Positions 20,001-27,839 of a DNA stretch of 64,000 nucleotides are shown in pieces. The stretch is taken from NCBI RefSeq assembly GCF_001469215.1, contig NZ_LOFH01000009.1, positions 1 to 64,000 of the forward strand, written 5' to 3'. The position numbers were made by a program, and so were the translations under genes. The stretch comes from Pseudoalteromonas sp. H105 (GTDB taxonomy: Bacteria > Pseudomonadota > Gammaproteobacteria > Enterobacterales > Alteromonadaceae). How positions within the stretch are numbered: the stretch's first letter is position 1; each line of letters opens with the position of its first letter. The notes under the pieces are model-generated. The model was given only the letters and a program-made list of their open reading frames with translations. It did no database searches and was not told the DNA's origin.

Positions 20001-20330
20001 CTGTCTTTAACTGCATCTGGTAAGTATCTAATTGTGAATAATGGGCGGCCTAGTATTTATGAACTAGCAACCGGTAAATTATTTTATCAGTCAGATAACT
20101 TCCAGGATCAAAACATAGCGTTTGATGAAAAGAATGACCGCTTAGTACTACTTTCAAATCAGGGTAAGTTGTTTAACTTACCAGCGATGAGCTTTCAGAT
20201 CATTGATGCTGCGATTAATGTATTGCCAAAGCGGCAAAATTGCCTGAGTAAAAAGCAACGCGACGATAACTTTATGTCACCTTTGAGTGAGCTGCAAACG
20301 CAACAGCGAAACTGCTCACTAATGAAATAG
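17100..20330 (+). CDS. TIR domain-transmembrane-beta-propeller (WD40-like) protein
   Basis: 1076 aa. The TIR domain occupies about residues 8-150: LAFISYRHAD in box 1, RDEEELPADADL, and SPNAVASTYVADEIDYF. Glu107 in the last motif aligns with the catalytic Glu of NADase TIR domains, so enzymatic activity is plausible. One membrane span follows (about 262-282), then a helical stretch (QRDASLLNQSRFLMDRSRQ, ILLGLNALPG) typical of linkers before propellers. From about 340 to 1040 there are repeated WD40/quinoprotein-like blades (VTLWDL, VRVWDVSTGTEL, ISIWQL). Translation is probably coupled to the RyR-SLOG gene 2 bases upstream. A role in phage defence or stress signalling is inferred from architecture. 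The ATG start has only a weak GAGATGA upstream. Confidence 0.85.
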   Translation: MSDSQFSHQYLAFISYRHADNKQTGRQWATWLHQAIETYEIPKDLVGQKNARGETIPERIFPIFRDEEELPADADLANAITRALDNTGLLIVLCSPNAVASTYVADEIDYFKKLGRSDQIIAAMIAGEPNASWDTSKQKQGFTPEDECFPTPLQYAYDEHGEPTTQLAEPLAADFRVNHDGVLEQGWASIEAYRQYLKSLGTVSGKVINERVTNYQAQQQLMLLKIIAGIIGVPLGALTKRDQAYQLELAQQKAKRLRQWLSGVALLAMVAIVAGVLAFFAQQRAVKNEQLATQQRDASLLNQSRFLMDRSRQANDDGEHGIAILLGLNALPGLYGGDRPMLGDIGQLRRAIYANNKVFHYSAPEKIEQVKFFGEQTIYTLTNGKLLLISVTEEGLDKQLESEQPIQAFALNKQRDRLVTASKQGTVTLWDLPSLSAINSISVDADINSLVISPDAKTVYMTSLFERLIAWSVDKEEIIYDIKHSQQFTSGDLQLSSDGQYLLMTPEIVGEVRILNAADGQLIRKPTIGFNYLSNNSIARKTQFTADSKGLLIYDLNGTRVENIITGQAQGVTSNIHTIMDSKNEYLLAMATSQQVQSSAENADFVRSLENAPTLWNIKTNLGGQLSHFSRVDDAAFTPNGKLLITLSYNNVRVWDVSTGTELNSFKINKRMGLTLTNSQLMSVSNEDKTISIWQLLNDKPSFILDENLNLWRAAFSQNGQLIAAVNNDKEHLVYIYFSQSGQLKTMLTLCENAKFDSNDLVNAKRYIVIKCGFNNPRVYDLTDNTWLTFDAEQFGDISDIKIIENQNTALLIKDSWREKSLYLVELNSGKLMSEFPLERDTSMNSVSLSDDAQYVLLGNNKAGVSLIDLKTQEFLFQTKEISRIIESVFISHTARLAIKTDKRVINILDTYTGKQLKQLTFSSDITAMLVKDSELIIGLKEAVVVRIESQTGQETARFNTVEKAAKLSLTASGKYLIVNNGRPSIYELATGKLFYQSDNFQDQNIAFDEKNDRLVLLSNQGKLFNLPAMSFQIIDAAINVLPKRQNCLSKKQRDDNFMSPLSELQTQQRNCSLMK

Positions 20331-20415
20331 GAATACTCTCGTTTTCTAACAGATAATATTTTAGTGTGTGTTCTAAAGCGCAGTGCTCAGAGGAGGGAGT
20401 AAACGTTAGCGCGTG

Positions 20416-21339
20416 TTACAGTAATAAAGCTAACCATATTGTATAACTCACTACGCTGAGTACCGTTGACATAACAACGGTACTGGCAAGTGTTGCTTCA
20501 TGTTGCTTTATCTGACAAGCAATTAGGTATGCGTTTACTCCTAAAGGCGACGCGCTTAATAATACGAGTACTTTTAAAAGTTCAGAATCCAAATTAAATA
20601 CAAACCGCCCCATAATAAGCACTAAACAGGGCAATAACCCAAGCTTGAGGATTGATGCGATTATCGTTGCTTGCCAATTATTTGATACTTTATAGAAAGC
20701 TAAGTTTGCCCCAAGCACAAATAACGCACATGGCAAAGCGGGTTGTCCGAGTAATGACAGCCCTGAGTTAAGATTAGGAAATAAAGTAAAGCCACTTAAA
20801 TTAACCACAATTCCACAGCTTATACTCAACACCACAGGATTAAGTAGCATGTTTTTGGTGAATTTAGGCCATGAAAATGCAGTGTTATTACCTTTTGCGC
20901 TAATCAAAAATGTTAATGTAAAAAGTAACGCGCTATGAAAGGTGATTATCATAAACACAATCCCCATCATTTGCTCACCAAGCGCGGCAATAATAATAGG
21001 CAAACCGACTAGCACGGTGTTTGAGTAACTACTGCCTAAAGCAAAAACGCTGTGGCGCTCGTAGCCGCGATTTTTAGATAAATAAAAGCGGTCAACTACC
21101 AGAGCGAATGAAAAAATAAATAACACGGGGATATAAAAACTTAAAAAACCATTTAGGCTCACGCTACCCTGTAAATTAGCGTTCGACATATTTAGAAATA
21201 AAAAGGCTGGCACACTAATGTAAAACGTAAATTTACTTAGCCCAGCAACATGGAATTCAGATAAAAAAGTACTGCGGCTAGACAAGTATCCACATAAAAC
21301 AATAAAGACCAACGGGAAAATAATTGAAACAATATGCAC
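20416..21339 (-). CDS. AEC-family (auxin efflux carrier type) transporter
   Basis: 307 aa, with about ten hydrophobic segments spread over the whole length and the AEC hallmarks of a 5+5 repeat: FTFYISVPAFLFLNMS near the N-terminus, GSSYSNTVLVGLPI in the middle, and LLSASPLGVNAYLIA near the C-terminus. Members move small carboxylates or other metabolites; the substrate here cannot be read. Convergent with the TIR gene; upstream it runs divergently from nothing close, with smrB 38 bases behind its start on the same strand. Confidence 0.85.
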   Translation of the reverse strand: MHIVSIIFPLVFIVLCGYLSSRSTFLSEFHVAGLSKFTFYISVPAFLFLNMSNANLQGSVSLNGFLSFYIPVLFIFSFALVVDRFYLSKNRGYERHSVFALGSSYSNTVLVGLPIIIAALGEQMMGIVFMIITFHSALLFTLTFLISAKGNNTAFSWPKFTKNMLLNPVVLSISCGIVVNLSGFTLFPNLNSGLSLLGQPALPCALFVLGANLAFYKVSNNWQATIIASILKLGLLPCLVLIMGRFVFNLDSELLKVLVLLSASPLGVNAYLIACQIKQHEATLASTVVMSTVLSVVSYTIWLALLL

Positions 21340-21377
21340 TGTATAGTGGCCTTTAACAGCAAGTGTTTGGCAAGAGG

Positions 21378-21935
21378 TTAACGCCTAAACTCATCGCTTT
21401 GTGGTAGATTAATCAGTATTAAAACCGCGCCTTTACCACCGTATTCAAGCGGTGCTTGGTGTATTGCAATCACATCAGGGTGTTGTACTAGGTATTGGGG
21501 TACTTTGTGTCTAAGAATATGCCCTCCAATACCATGCACCACACAAGCGCAGTAATAATGTTTTTTCTTGCATTCATGGATTAAGCCAGCTAATTCGTCT
21601 TTGGCAATTTCTTTATTTAAACCATGCAAATCAAGGGTTAATTCTGGAATAAAATCGCCACGACGCAATTGCTTTGCTAAAAAGCGGTCATGGCCTGTTT
21701 GCACATAATTCACGGTTCCATTTGTGTCTATATCTGGAACATATTCATCTGAAAAGAAAAATTCTGACTGTTGTTGCTTTTTTTGCTGGGCAAATTGCTT
21801 CGCTTGTGACACTTTAGGTTTATTAGCAAAGCGGTGAGTGTCTTGTTTAATGACACGCGCACCCGAAATACTTTGACGAAATAAGTCTATGTCGTCATTG
21901 CTGATTGGGCTGTTGGAGTGAGTATCTTTTTTCAT
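21378..21935 (-). CDS. smrB: Ribosome rescue endonuclease SmrB
   Basis: 185 aa. The C-terminal Smr domain carries LTLDLHGLNKEIAKDEL (DLHGL motif, about residue 101) and ACVVHGIGGHIL, with the family ending HQAPLEYGGKGAVLILI, all like E. coli SmrB. SmrB is recruited to collided ribosomes and cuts the mRNA between them so that it can be rescued. The N-terminal ~95 residues are charged and Gln-rich, as in the family. It is divergent from prmB, the same arrangement as in E. coli. Confidence 0.93.
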   Translation of the reverse strand: MKKDTHSNSPISNDDIDLFRQSISGARVIKQDTHRFANKPKVSQAKQFAQQKKQQQSEFFFSDEYVPDIDTNGTVNYVQTGHDRFLAKQLRRGDFIPELTLDLHGLNKEIAKDELAGLIHECKKKHYYCACVVHGIGGHILRHKVPQYLVQHPDVIAIHQAPLEYGGKGAVLILINLPQSDEFRR

Positions 21936-22061
21936 TGCGGCAGTCTAAACAAAAAAATGCTAAAAATCGAGTAAATAGCGTTACAATAGGGCAATCATGG
22001 GGCCTTAATTGTGCCTCGGTTGAGTTAATATTTTGAAAGTATAAGCAGGCAGATAACACAC

Positions 22062-22997
22062 ATGAGCGAATTACTAATAGAAGAAGCAACCTTAGATGAA
22101 GCTGTTGCAGAACTTTCAACATTGCATGATTGGTTACGTTGGACAACAAGCCAGTTCGCCAGCAGTGGTATTTTCTTTGGTCACGGAACTGACAATGCAT
22201 GGGATGAAGCGGTAAGTTTATTACTTCCAGCACTTAGTTTACCTGTTGATGCGCCAAAAGAATTGATGCATGCACGTTTAACAAGCACTGAGAAAAATCG
22301 GTTAGCGAGTTTAATTGCAGAACGAATCAATGATTTCACACCGGTTCCTTATCTGACTAATATTGCATGGTTTGCGAATATGCCATTTTATGTAGATGAG
22401 CGTGTTTTGATTCCGCGTTCGCCATTTGCCGAACTAATTAATAATCGTTTTACGCCATGGCTAGAGCAGCCTGAATCAGTGGGCCGCATCTTAGATTTAT
22501 GCACGGGATCGGGTTGTATTGCAATTGCATTGGCACAAGCGTTTGAAACTGCCCAAGTGGATGCTGTTGACATATCTTATGAAGCGCTTGAAGTCGCAGA
22601 TATTAACATTACTGACTACCAACTGAGCGATCGTGTATTGCCAATTCAATCGGATGTATTTAGTGGCGTACCTGGACAAAAATATGATCTGATCGTTGCA
22701 AATCCGCCTTATGTTGATGCTGAGGATATGGCAGATTTGCCACGTGAATTCCATCACGAACCTGAACTTGGGCTTGCATCAGGACATGATGGGTTAGATG
22801 TAACTCGCACAATCCTAAGCGAAGCCGCTGAGCATCTAACTGATAACGGTTTGTTATTTGTCGAAGTAGGCAACTCTATGGTACACATGGATGCACTTTA
22901 CCCTGGCGCTCCCTTTGAATGGATTGAATTTGAGCAAGGTGGGTTAGGTGTGTTTGTGATCAGTAAAAAACAACTGGTTGATTACTTTGTTGACTGA
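22062..22997 (+). CDS. prmB: Ribosomal protein uL3 N5-glutamine methyltransferase PrmB
   Basis: 311 aa. The class I SAM fold shows motif I as LDLCTGSGCIAIALA (about 146-160) and the substrate motif NPPY (VANPPYVDAEDM, about 210), which binds the target glutamine amide. The N-terminal helical region (TLHDWLRWTTSQF) and RSPFAELI match PrmB rather than the release-factor enzyme PrmC. It methylates the Gln of ribosomal protein uL3 (L3). It probably shares an operon with aroC 66 bases downstream. Confidence 0.95.
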   Translation: MSELLIEEATLDEAVAELSTLHDWLRWTTSQFASSGIFFGHGTDNAWDEAVSLLLPALSLPVDAPKELMHARLTSTEKNRLASLIAERINDFTPVPYLTNIAWFANMPFYVDERVLIPRSPFAELINNRFTPWLEQPESVGRILDLCTGSGCIAIALAQAFETAQVDAVDISYEALEVADINITDYQLSDRVLPIQSDVFSGVPGQKYDLIVANPPYVDAEDMADLPREFHHEPELGLASGHDGLDVTRTILSEAAEHLTDNGLLFVEVGNSMVHMDALYPGAPFEWIEFEQGGLGVFVISKKQLVDYFVD

Positions 22998-23063
22998 ACA
23001 CGCAAAATTTAAAGCCGAGTCATAGGCTCGGTTCTCAGTAGTCATTAGGAATGAGGAAAGTTA

Positions 23064-24161
23064 ATGGCAGGTAATAGCATAGGGCAACTTTTTAAATTGT
23101 CCACATTTGGTGAGAGCCATGGCGTCGCGTTAGGTGGCGTTGTGGATGGCACGCCAGCAGGTCTTGAAATCACAGAGGCCGATTTACAAATAGATTTGAA
23201 CCGTCGTAAACCCGGACAAAGTCGATACACTACGCAGCGCCGTGAAGACGATCAAATTAAAATTCTATCCGGCGTGTTTGAAGGTAAGACGACAGGAACC
23301 AGTATTGGTTTATTAATCGAAAATACCGATCAGCGCTCAAAAGATTACGGTAAAATTAAAGACGTATTTCGTCCAGGTCACGGTGATTACACTTATTGGC
23401 ATAAATATGGACTTCGTGATTACCGTGGTGGTGGACGTTCTTCAGCACGTGAGACTGCAATTCGTGTAGCTGCAGGCAGTATAGCAAAGAAGTACCTCAA
23501 ACAATTTCATGGTATTGAAGTACGTGCATGCTTAAGCCAGCTTGGTCCGATTAAAGCTGAGAACTATGATTGGGATGAAGTAGAAAATAACCTCTTTTTC
23601 TTCCCTGACGCCAGTAAAATTGAAGTATTAGACGAGTACATGCGTGATCTTAAAAAACAAGGTGACTCAGTGGGTGCAAAAGTAAAAGTAGTCGCTAAAA
23701 ATGTACCCGTAGGTTTAGGTGAGCCCGTGTTTGATAGGCTCGATGCGGAGATAGCTCATTCGCTGATGAGTATCAATGCAGTAAAAGGTGTCGAAATTGG
23801 TGATGGTTTTGATGTGGTCGATCAAAAAGGCTCTGAGCACCGTGATGAGCTTACCCCTAATGGTTTTACATCAAATCATGCGGGCGGTGTTCTTGCTGGT
23901 ATTTCTACTGGGCAAGATATCATTGCGTCTATTGCACTCAAGCCTACTTCAAGCATTACCATACCAGGTAAGAGTATCAACACTGAAAACGAAGCTGTTG
24001 AGATGATAACTAAAGGTCGTCATGACCCGTGTGTGGGCATTCGGGCGATACCGATAGCAGAAGCAATGATGGCCATTACGTTAATGGATCACTTACTGCG
24101 CCAACGTGGGCAAAACCCACATGTTAACCATGAACATGGCCCAATTGATGGCGCTGTTTGA
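23064..24161 (+). CDS. aroC: Chorismate synthase
   Basis: 365 aa, the usual length. It converts 5-enolpyruvylshikimate 3-phosphate to chorismate with reduced FMN. The three family signatures are visible: [14 protein letters not shown] near the N-terminus, [30 protein letters not shown] at about 108-138 (quoted in part: [25 protein letters not shown]), and [18 protein letters not shown] near the C-terminus. AGGAAA lies 5-10 bases before the ATG. It makes the precursor used by tyrA and pheA elsewhere in this window. Confidence 0.97.
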   Translation: MAGNSIGQLFKLSTFGESHGVALGGVVDGTPAGLEITEADLQIDLNRRKPGQSRYTTQRREDDQIKILSGVFEGKTTGTSIGLLIENTDQRSKDYGKIKDVFRPGHGDYTYWHKYGLRDYRGGGRSSARETAIRVAAGSIAKKYLKQFHGIEVRACLSQLGPIKAENYDWDEVENNLFFFPDASKIEVLDEYMRDLKKQGDSVGAKVKVVAKNVPVGLGEPVFDRLDAEIAHSLMSINAVKGVEIGDGFDVVDQKGSEHRDELTPNGFTSNHAGGVLAGISTGQDIIASIALKPTSSITIPGKSINTENEAVEMITKGRHDPCVGIRAIPIAEAMMAITLMDHLLRQRGQNPHVNHEHGPIDGAV

Positions 24162-24178
24162 GTAATAGTTAAATGCCT

Positions 24179-24204
24179 AAACCACCCAACAGGGTGGTTT
24201 TTTG
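24179..24204. terminator. Terminator between convergent aroC and mscS-type genes
   Basis: AAACCACCC (24179-24187) and GGGTGGTTTTTT pair around a short CAACA-type loop, with A-run and T-run on either side, so it can serve both strands. Confidence 0.85.
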
Positions 24205-24220
24205 TTTTAGGAGGTATCGC

Positions 24221-25057
24221 TTACTTACCAGGAAATTGATGTATGTGGACATCGCGTTGTGGGAAAGGAATAGTGATGTTTTCCTTATCAAACGCAATTT
24301 TAACACGTTCAAATAGCCCAAAATAAACAGGCCAATAGTGCTCAGATTCAACCCACGCCCACACTAGCATGCCAATATGGCTGTCGCCGTGTTGACTTAC
24401 ATGGACGACCGGTTTTTTATCGTCGTCTTTAAGTACTAGGTCGTAGTCACTCAATACACCCATTAATACTTCACGTGCTTTAATTACATCATCACCGTAG
24501 CTAATACCAAACTCAATATCGACACGGCGAGTCTGTTCTGCAAATTTATTTTTAACACAGCCATTTGATAGCGTACCGTTTGGAATAATAATTCTTTCAT
24601 TGTCATAGGTTAAAAGGACCGTAACAAAGATTTGGATCTCAGTGACTTTTCCCATGTAACCTTGTGCTTCAATTACATCGCCAACTTTAAATGGCTTGAA
24701 GAATAAAATAAGCACACCGCCGGCAAAGTTAGCAAGGCTGCCTTGAAGTGCCATACCAATAGCCAAACCAGCAGCACCGAGCATGGCGATGAAAGAGGTT
24801 GTTTCTATGCCAATCATTGAAGCAACGGAAATAACGAGTAGGACTTTTAAAATCGCGGATGTAAAAGACACTAAAAAGTGCGTTAGTCCTGCCTCGAACT
24901 TGACGCGCATCATTGATTTTTCGATCATGTTTGAAATGCGGCCAATAAACCACCAGCCAATAACGAAAACAATAATTGCCAGCAGGAATTTAGGCCCATA
25001 CAGCATCAATATTTCTATCGCTTGGGCATAAATTGTTTCAATTGAAATTTCTTCCAT
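24221..25057 (-). CDS. mscS: Small-conductance mechanosensitive channel (MscS family)
   Basis: 278 aa, close to E. coli MscS (286). Three membrane spans are visible: FLLAIIVFVIGWWFIGRI, ILKVLLVISVASMIGI, and the pore-lining TM3 GAAGLAIGMALQGSLANFAGGVLI with the Gly/Ala packing pattern. The beta domain signature follows (FKPFKVGDVIEAQGYMGKV...ERIIIPNGTLSN). It releases solutes on hypo-osmotic shock. The start is the second ATG (25057), which has GGAG 6 bases before it; the ATG at 25069 contains that site. Confidence 0.92.
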   Translation of the reverse strand: MEEISIETIYAQAIEILMLYGPKFLLAIIVFVIGWWFIGRISNMIEKSMMRVKFEAGLTHFLVSFTSAILKVLLVISVASMIGIETTSFIAMLGAAGLAIGMALQGSLANFAGGVLILFFKPFKVGDVIEAQGYMGKVTEIQIFVTVLLTYDNERIIIPNGTLSNGCVKNKFAEQTRRVDIEFGISYGDDVIKAREVLMGVLSDYDLVLKDDDKKPVVHVSQHGDSHIGMLVWAWVESEHYWPVYFGLFERVKIAFDKENITIPFPQRDVHIHQFPGK

Positions 25058-25097
25058 TGGGTTCTCCATTAAGTAAATTTAGCATATAGATAGTAGT

Positions 25098-25356
25098 CTA
25101 GGCTCTGTTTACCTTTCAAGGTTAAATTTGCAGCAGTCTGTTTGGTATTTAGGCAAGACAGTGCCTATGTGGTGTGGTATTCCCCATAAATAGAGCATCA
25201 ATGCCAAACAAGCGCTGCCCTTCGGGTTCTGTCTAGGAGCGATTTGCTCTTTGTTGCTCGGTTTTGACTTAGCCCACTAGGTTACAAACCTCGCGCCGCG
25301 ATCAAACCGCCCCTATTTTGAACACATTTTAATCCGCAAAGGTCAACAGACCCTAG
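25098..25356 (+). repeat. MITE-like intergenic repeat, copy 1 (related to 38412-38648)
   Basis: This element fills most of the 25058-25444 gap. Its ends are imperfect terminal inverted repeats: CTAGGCTCTGTTTACCTTT at the left and, read on the other strand from the right, CTAGGGTCTGTTGACCTTT. Its reverse complement aligns along its length with 38412-38648, sharing for example GCGCGAGGTTT and ACCACACCACATA. It has no coding capacity, so it looks like a small non-autonomous transposon or an intergenic palindromic repeat family. I cannot name the family. Confidence 0.75.
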
Positions 25357-25444
25357 TATTTATGACTAAGAGAAGAAGTAACAGCAGAAAATTCAGAAAT
25401 AGAGATAAAAATTGTGAGCAGAGGGCTCTACTCACAGGTGCGGT

Positions 25445-26713
25445 TTATATTGTGCGTTTATTTGCTTGCACACGTACAAGCTTGATCATGTTTTCTTTAA
25501 CTTCAACCACTTCTATAGGGTAGCCTGAAATGCGTAAGCTAAGGTTTGCATCTGGAATATCTTCTAAGTATTCAACAATTAAACCACTTAACGTTTTTGG
25601 ACCATCTAACGGGAATTCCCAGTTCATTTCTTTGTTGAGGTCGCGTACATTTGCGCCACCATCGACCAGAAATGAGCCATCTTCTTGAGGCATAACTTCT
25701 TCACTCGGCGTACGCGTTTGGGTCGTTGTAAAATCACCTACGACTTCTTCAAGAATATCCTCTAAGGTCACTAAACCTTGAATGTCGCCATATTCATCAA
25801 CAACTAAGCCAATACGTTCTTTGGATTGTTGAAATTTAAATAGTTGGGTATTAAGCGAAGTCCCTTCAGGGATAAAATAGATTTCGCGTACGGCACGTAG
25901 CAAAGAGGGTTTATCAAATTGCTCTTTAGTTAAAAGACGAAGTGCATCACGTGAATGTATGAAGCCGACAGCATCATCAATTTGGTCACGATAAAGTAAT
26001 ACTCGAGTATGTTGAGCATGTGTCAATTGTTTGCTTATAAGCTTCCAATCATCGTTGATATCAATCGCGATAATTTCATTTCGCGGAATCATAATATCTT
26101 CAACAGTGACTTGTTCTAAATCTAAAATAGAGGTCAACATACTTTGGTGGCGAGCGGGGATAAGCGCGCCAGACTCATTTAGTACGGATTTTAATTCTTC
26201 TTTACTCATGCTGTGCTCATCGATTTGCGCAGCGCTAATACCAAATAAGCGTAACATACCATTGGTCATCCAATTAACTACGACAACAAATGGGAATAGA
26301 ATTTTGAGTAACCCTTTGAGCACAACAGAACTTGGGAATGCAACGCGCTCTGGGTACAATGCTGCTAATGTTTTAGGGGTCACTTCGGCGAATATAAGCA
26401 CTACAAGGGTGAGTGCGCCGGTTGCAATTGCAATACCTAAATCACCATATAAGCGAATGCCAATAATCGTTGCGACTTGGGCGGCAGCGATGTTTACTAA
26501 GTTATTACCAATTAGGATCAGACCAATAAGGCGGTCAGGTCGGCTTAAAAGCTTGTTAACACGCTTAGCGGCTCGATGGTTTTCTTTAGCTAGGTGGCGC
26601 AAACGAATTCTGTTGATTGACATGATGCCCGTTTCAGAGCCAGAAAAGTATGCAGAACATAAAATTAAAATACCGAGTATTATGAATAAAACACTCGTAG
26701 ATATGCTGTCCAA
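25445..26713 (-). CDS. HlyC/CorC-family (CNNM/DUF21-CBS) membrane protein
   Basis: 422 aa. The DUF21 domain has four hydrophobic segments (about 5-25, 58-80, 90-115, 125-150) with the signature FSGSETGIMSINRIRLRHL. Two CBS repeats span about 200-335 (VEDIMIPRNEIIAID, GLVVDEYGDIQGLVTLEDILEEVVGD). A CorC/HlyC domain closes the protein (about 350-420). The family is tied to Mg2+ or Co2+ transport or its regulation; E. coli YfjD has this layout. TTG start with AGGA about 8 bases upstream. It lies directly downstream of ypjD on the same strand, probably in one operon. Confidence 0.9.
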   Translation of the reverse strand: MDSISTSVLFIILGILILCSAYFSGSETGIMSINRIRLRHLAKENHRAAKRVNKLLSRPDRLIGLILIGNNLVNIAAAQVATIIGIRLYGDLGIAIATGALTLVVLIFAEVTPKTLAALYPERVAFPSSVVLKGLLKILFPFVVVVNWMTNGMLRLFGISAAQIDEHSMSKEELKSVLNESGALIPARHQSMLTSILDLEQVTVEDIMIPRNEIIAIDINDDWKLISKQLTHAQHTRVLLYRDQIDDAVGFIHSRDALRLLTKEQFDKPSLLRAVREIYFIPEGTSLNTQLFKFQQSKERIGLVVDEYGDIQGLVTLEDILEEVVGDFTTTQTRTPSEEVMPQEDGSFLVDGGANVRDLNKEMNWEFPLDGPKTLSGLIVEYLEDIPDANLSLRISGYPIEVVEVKENMIKLVRVQANKRTI

Positions 26714-26774
26714 AGAAGGATCCTTTTTTTATAAATCAATGCGTATTAAGCGGCAGTGTGCAGCGCGAGTCAAG

Positions 26775-27581
26775 TTAAAACTTATTAAGAATAACCTCTT
26801 GTATAAAACGGCTACCAAAATAGGCGAGTGTTAACACAAATGCGGCTGTCATTATAGCCAAGACGATAGGTTTGCCACGCCAGCCTTTAACTATATGCCC
26901 AACAGTCACAATAGCAAATATAGCCCACGCAACTAATGATAAAATAGTCTTATGAATAAACTCACTATCAAACATACCATCTAAGAATATAAACCCAGAT
27001 AACAAAGCAGCAGTGAGTAGAGTTGTACCTAGTGTAAGAAGGTGATAGAGCTGTCGCTCAACCACCATTAAAGGGGGTAAATGGCTATGGACAATTGCGA
27101 GGTCCTTACGTTTTAAGCGCTTATCAATGAAGTAAAATTGCACGCCATATAATGTAGCAATAATAAGTACGCAGTATGCAAGTAAAGACAATGAGATATG
27201 GGTTACGAGAGCTATGTCAACGTCAATGCTTTGTAATAAGATATGATGTGGGATAAATAAGCTAGCAAAGGTTAAAATCGCTGCGAATCCATATACAACA
27301 GGCAATAGAAGAGTTGCAGGAAATTTAAGTGATACCGTGGTCACTGAGACTACAATCACCCAGCACGTCAGCAATGCTACGTTAACAATGCTTAGGTCTT
27401 GACCATCAGCTCGAAATACAGAGTTAACTAACAAAAGCATGTGAGCTAATATTGCAACTGTACTTAGTATCACGGTGAGTTTCTGGCTTGGACCTTGTTG
27501 ATGGAACAAGCGAGACAACACGTGCGAAGTCGCTAATACGTAAAATAAACTGGCAATAATAGTTAAACTAATAATTAGCAT
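26775..27581 (-). CDS. ypjD: Inner-membrane protein YpjD (CcsA/cytochrome c assembly-like)
   Basis: 268 aa from the ATG at 27581 (an in-frame TTG lies 18 bases further up). About eight hydrophobic segments. It matches E. coli YpjD in key stretches: LLLPVVYGFAAIL, VTHISLSLLAYCVLIIATLYGVQFYFIDKRLK, LPPLMVVERQLYHL, LSLVAWAIFAIV..GHIVKGWRGK, and LTLAYFGSRFIQEVIL. The family resembles the heme-handling CcsA fold but lacks a proven role. Neighbourhood with the CorC-type gene on one side and ffh divergent on the other matches many gammaproteobacteria. Confidence 0.9.
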   Translation of the reverse strand: MLIISLTIIASLFYVLATSHVLSRLFHQQGPSQKLTVILSTVAILAHMLLLVNSVFRADGQDLSIVNVALLTCWVIVVSVTTVSLKFPATLLLPVVYGFAAILTFASLFIPHHILLQSIDVDIALVTHISLSLLAYCVLIIATLYGVQFYFIDKRLKRKDLAIVHSHLPPLMVVERQLYHLLTLGTTLLTAALLSGFIFLDGMFDSEFIHKTILSLVAWAIFAIVTVGHIVKGWRGKPIVLAIMTAAFVLTLAYFGSRFIQEVILNKF

Positions 27582-27839
27582 AGTGCTTTGGCCACTCAAT
27601 TTGAGTCAAATATTCCTTGTTAAGTTAATGCCATTGTATTTTATAGTTAGGAAAAAACCTAGACTTTGTAAAAAGAAACTCAAACTGCGTACTTGAATAC
27701 TGTATTGTGCGCCTAAATTTACGGTATACTGTTTTTAATTAAAATTTGAATTGATACCGAACTTTGCGTTGTTGACGTATTTGCCTAGTGAGTGAAGCGC
27801 AGACACGCAATCGGTACTATGTTTTATCGGACCCTTTAT

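Noticed and set aside
14827..20330. Calling the TIR/RyR-SLOG pair Thoeris
   Set aside because: Type I ThsA is SIR2-SLOG and type II is 2TM-macro; neither SIR2 nor macro is present here, so only the logic is similar.
26031..26834. 267-codon plus-strand frame opposite the CorC/HlyC gene
   Set aside because: The opposite strand encodes clear DUF21 and CBS motifs; this frame has no recognisable motif.
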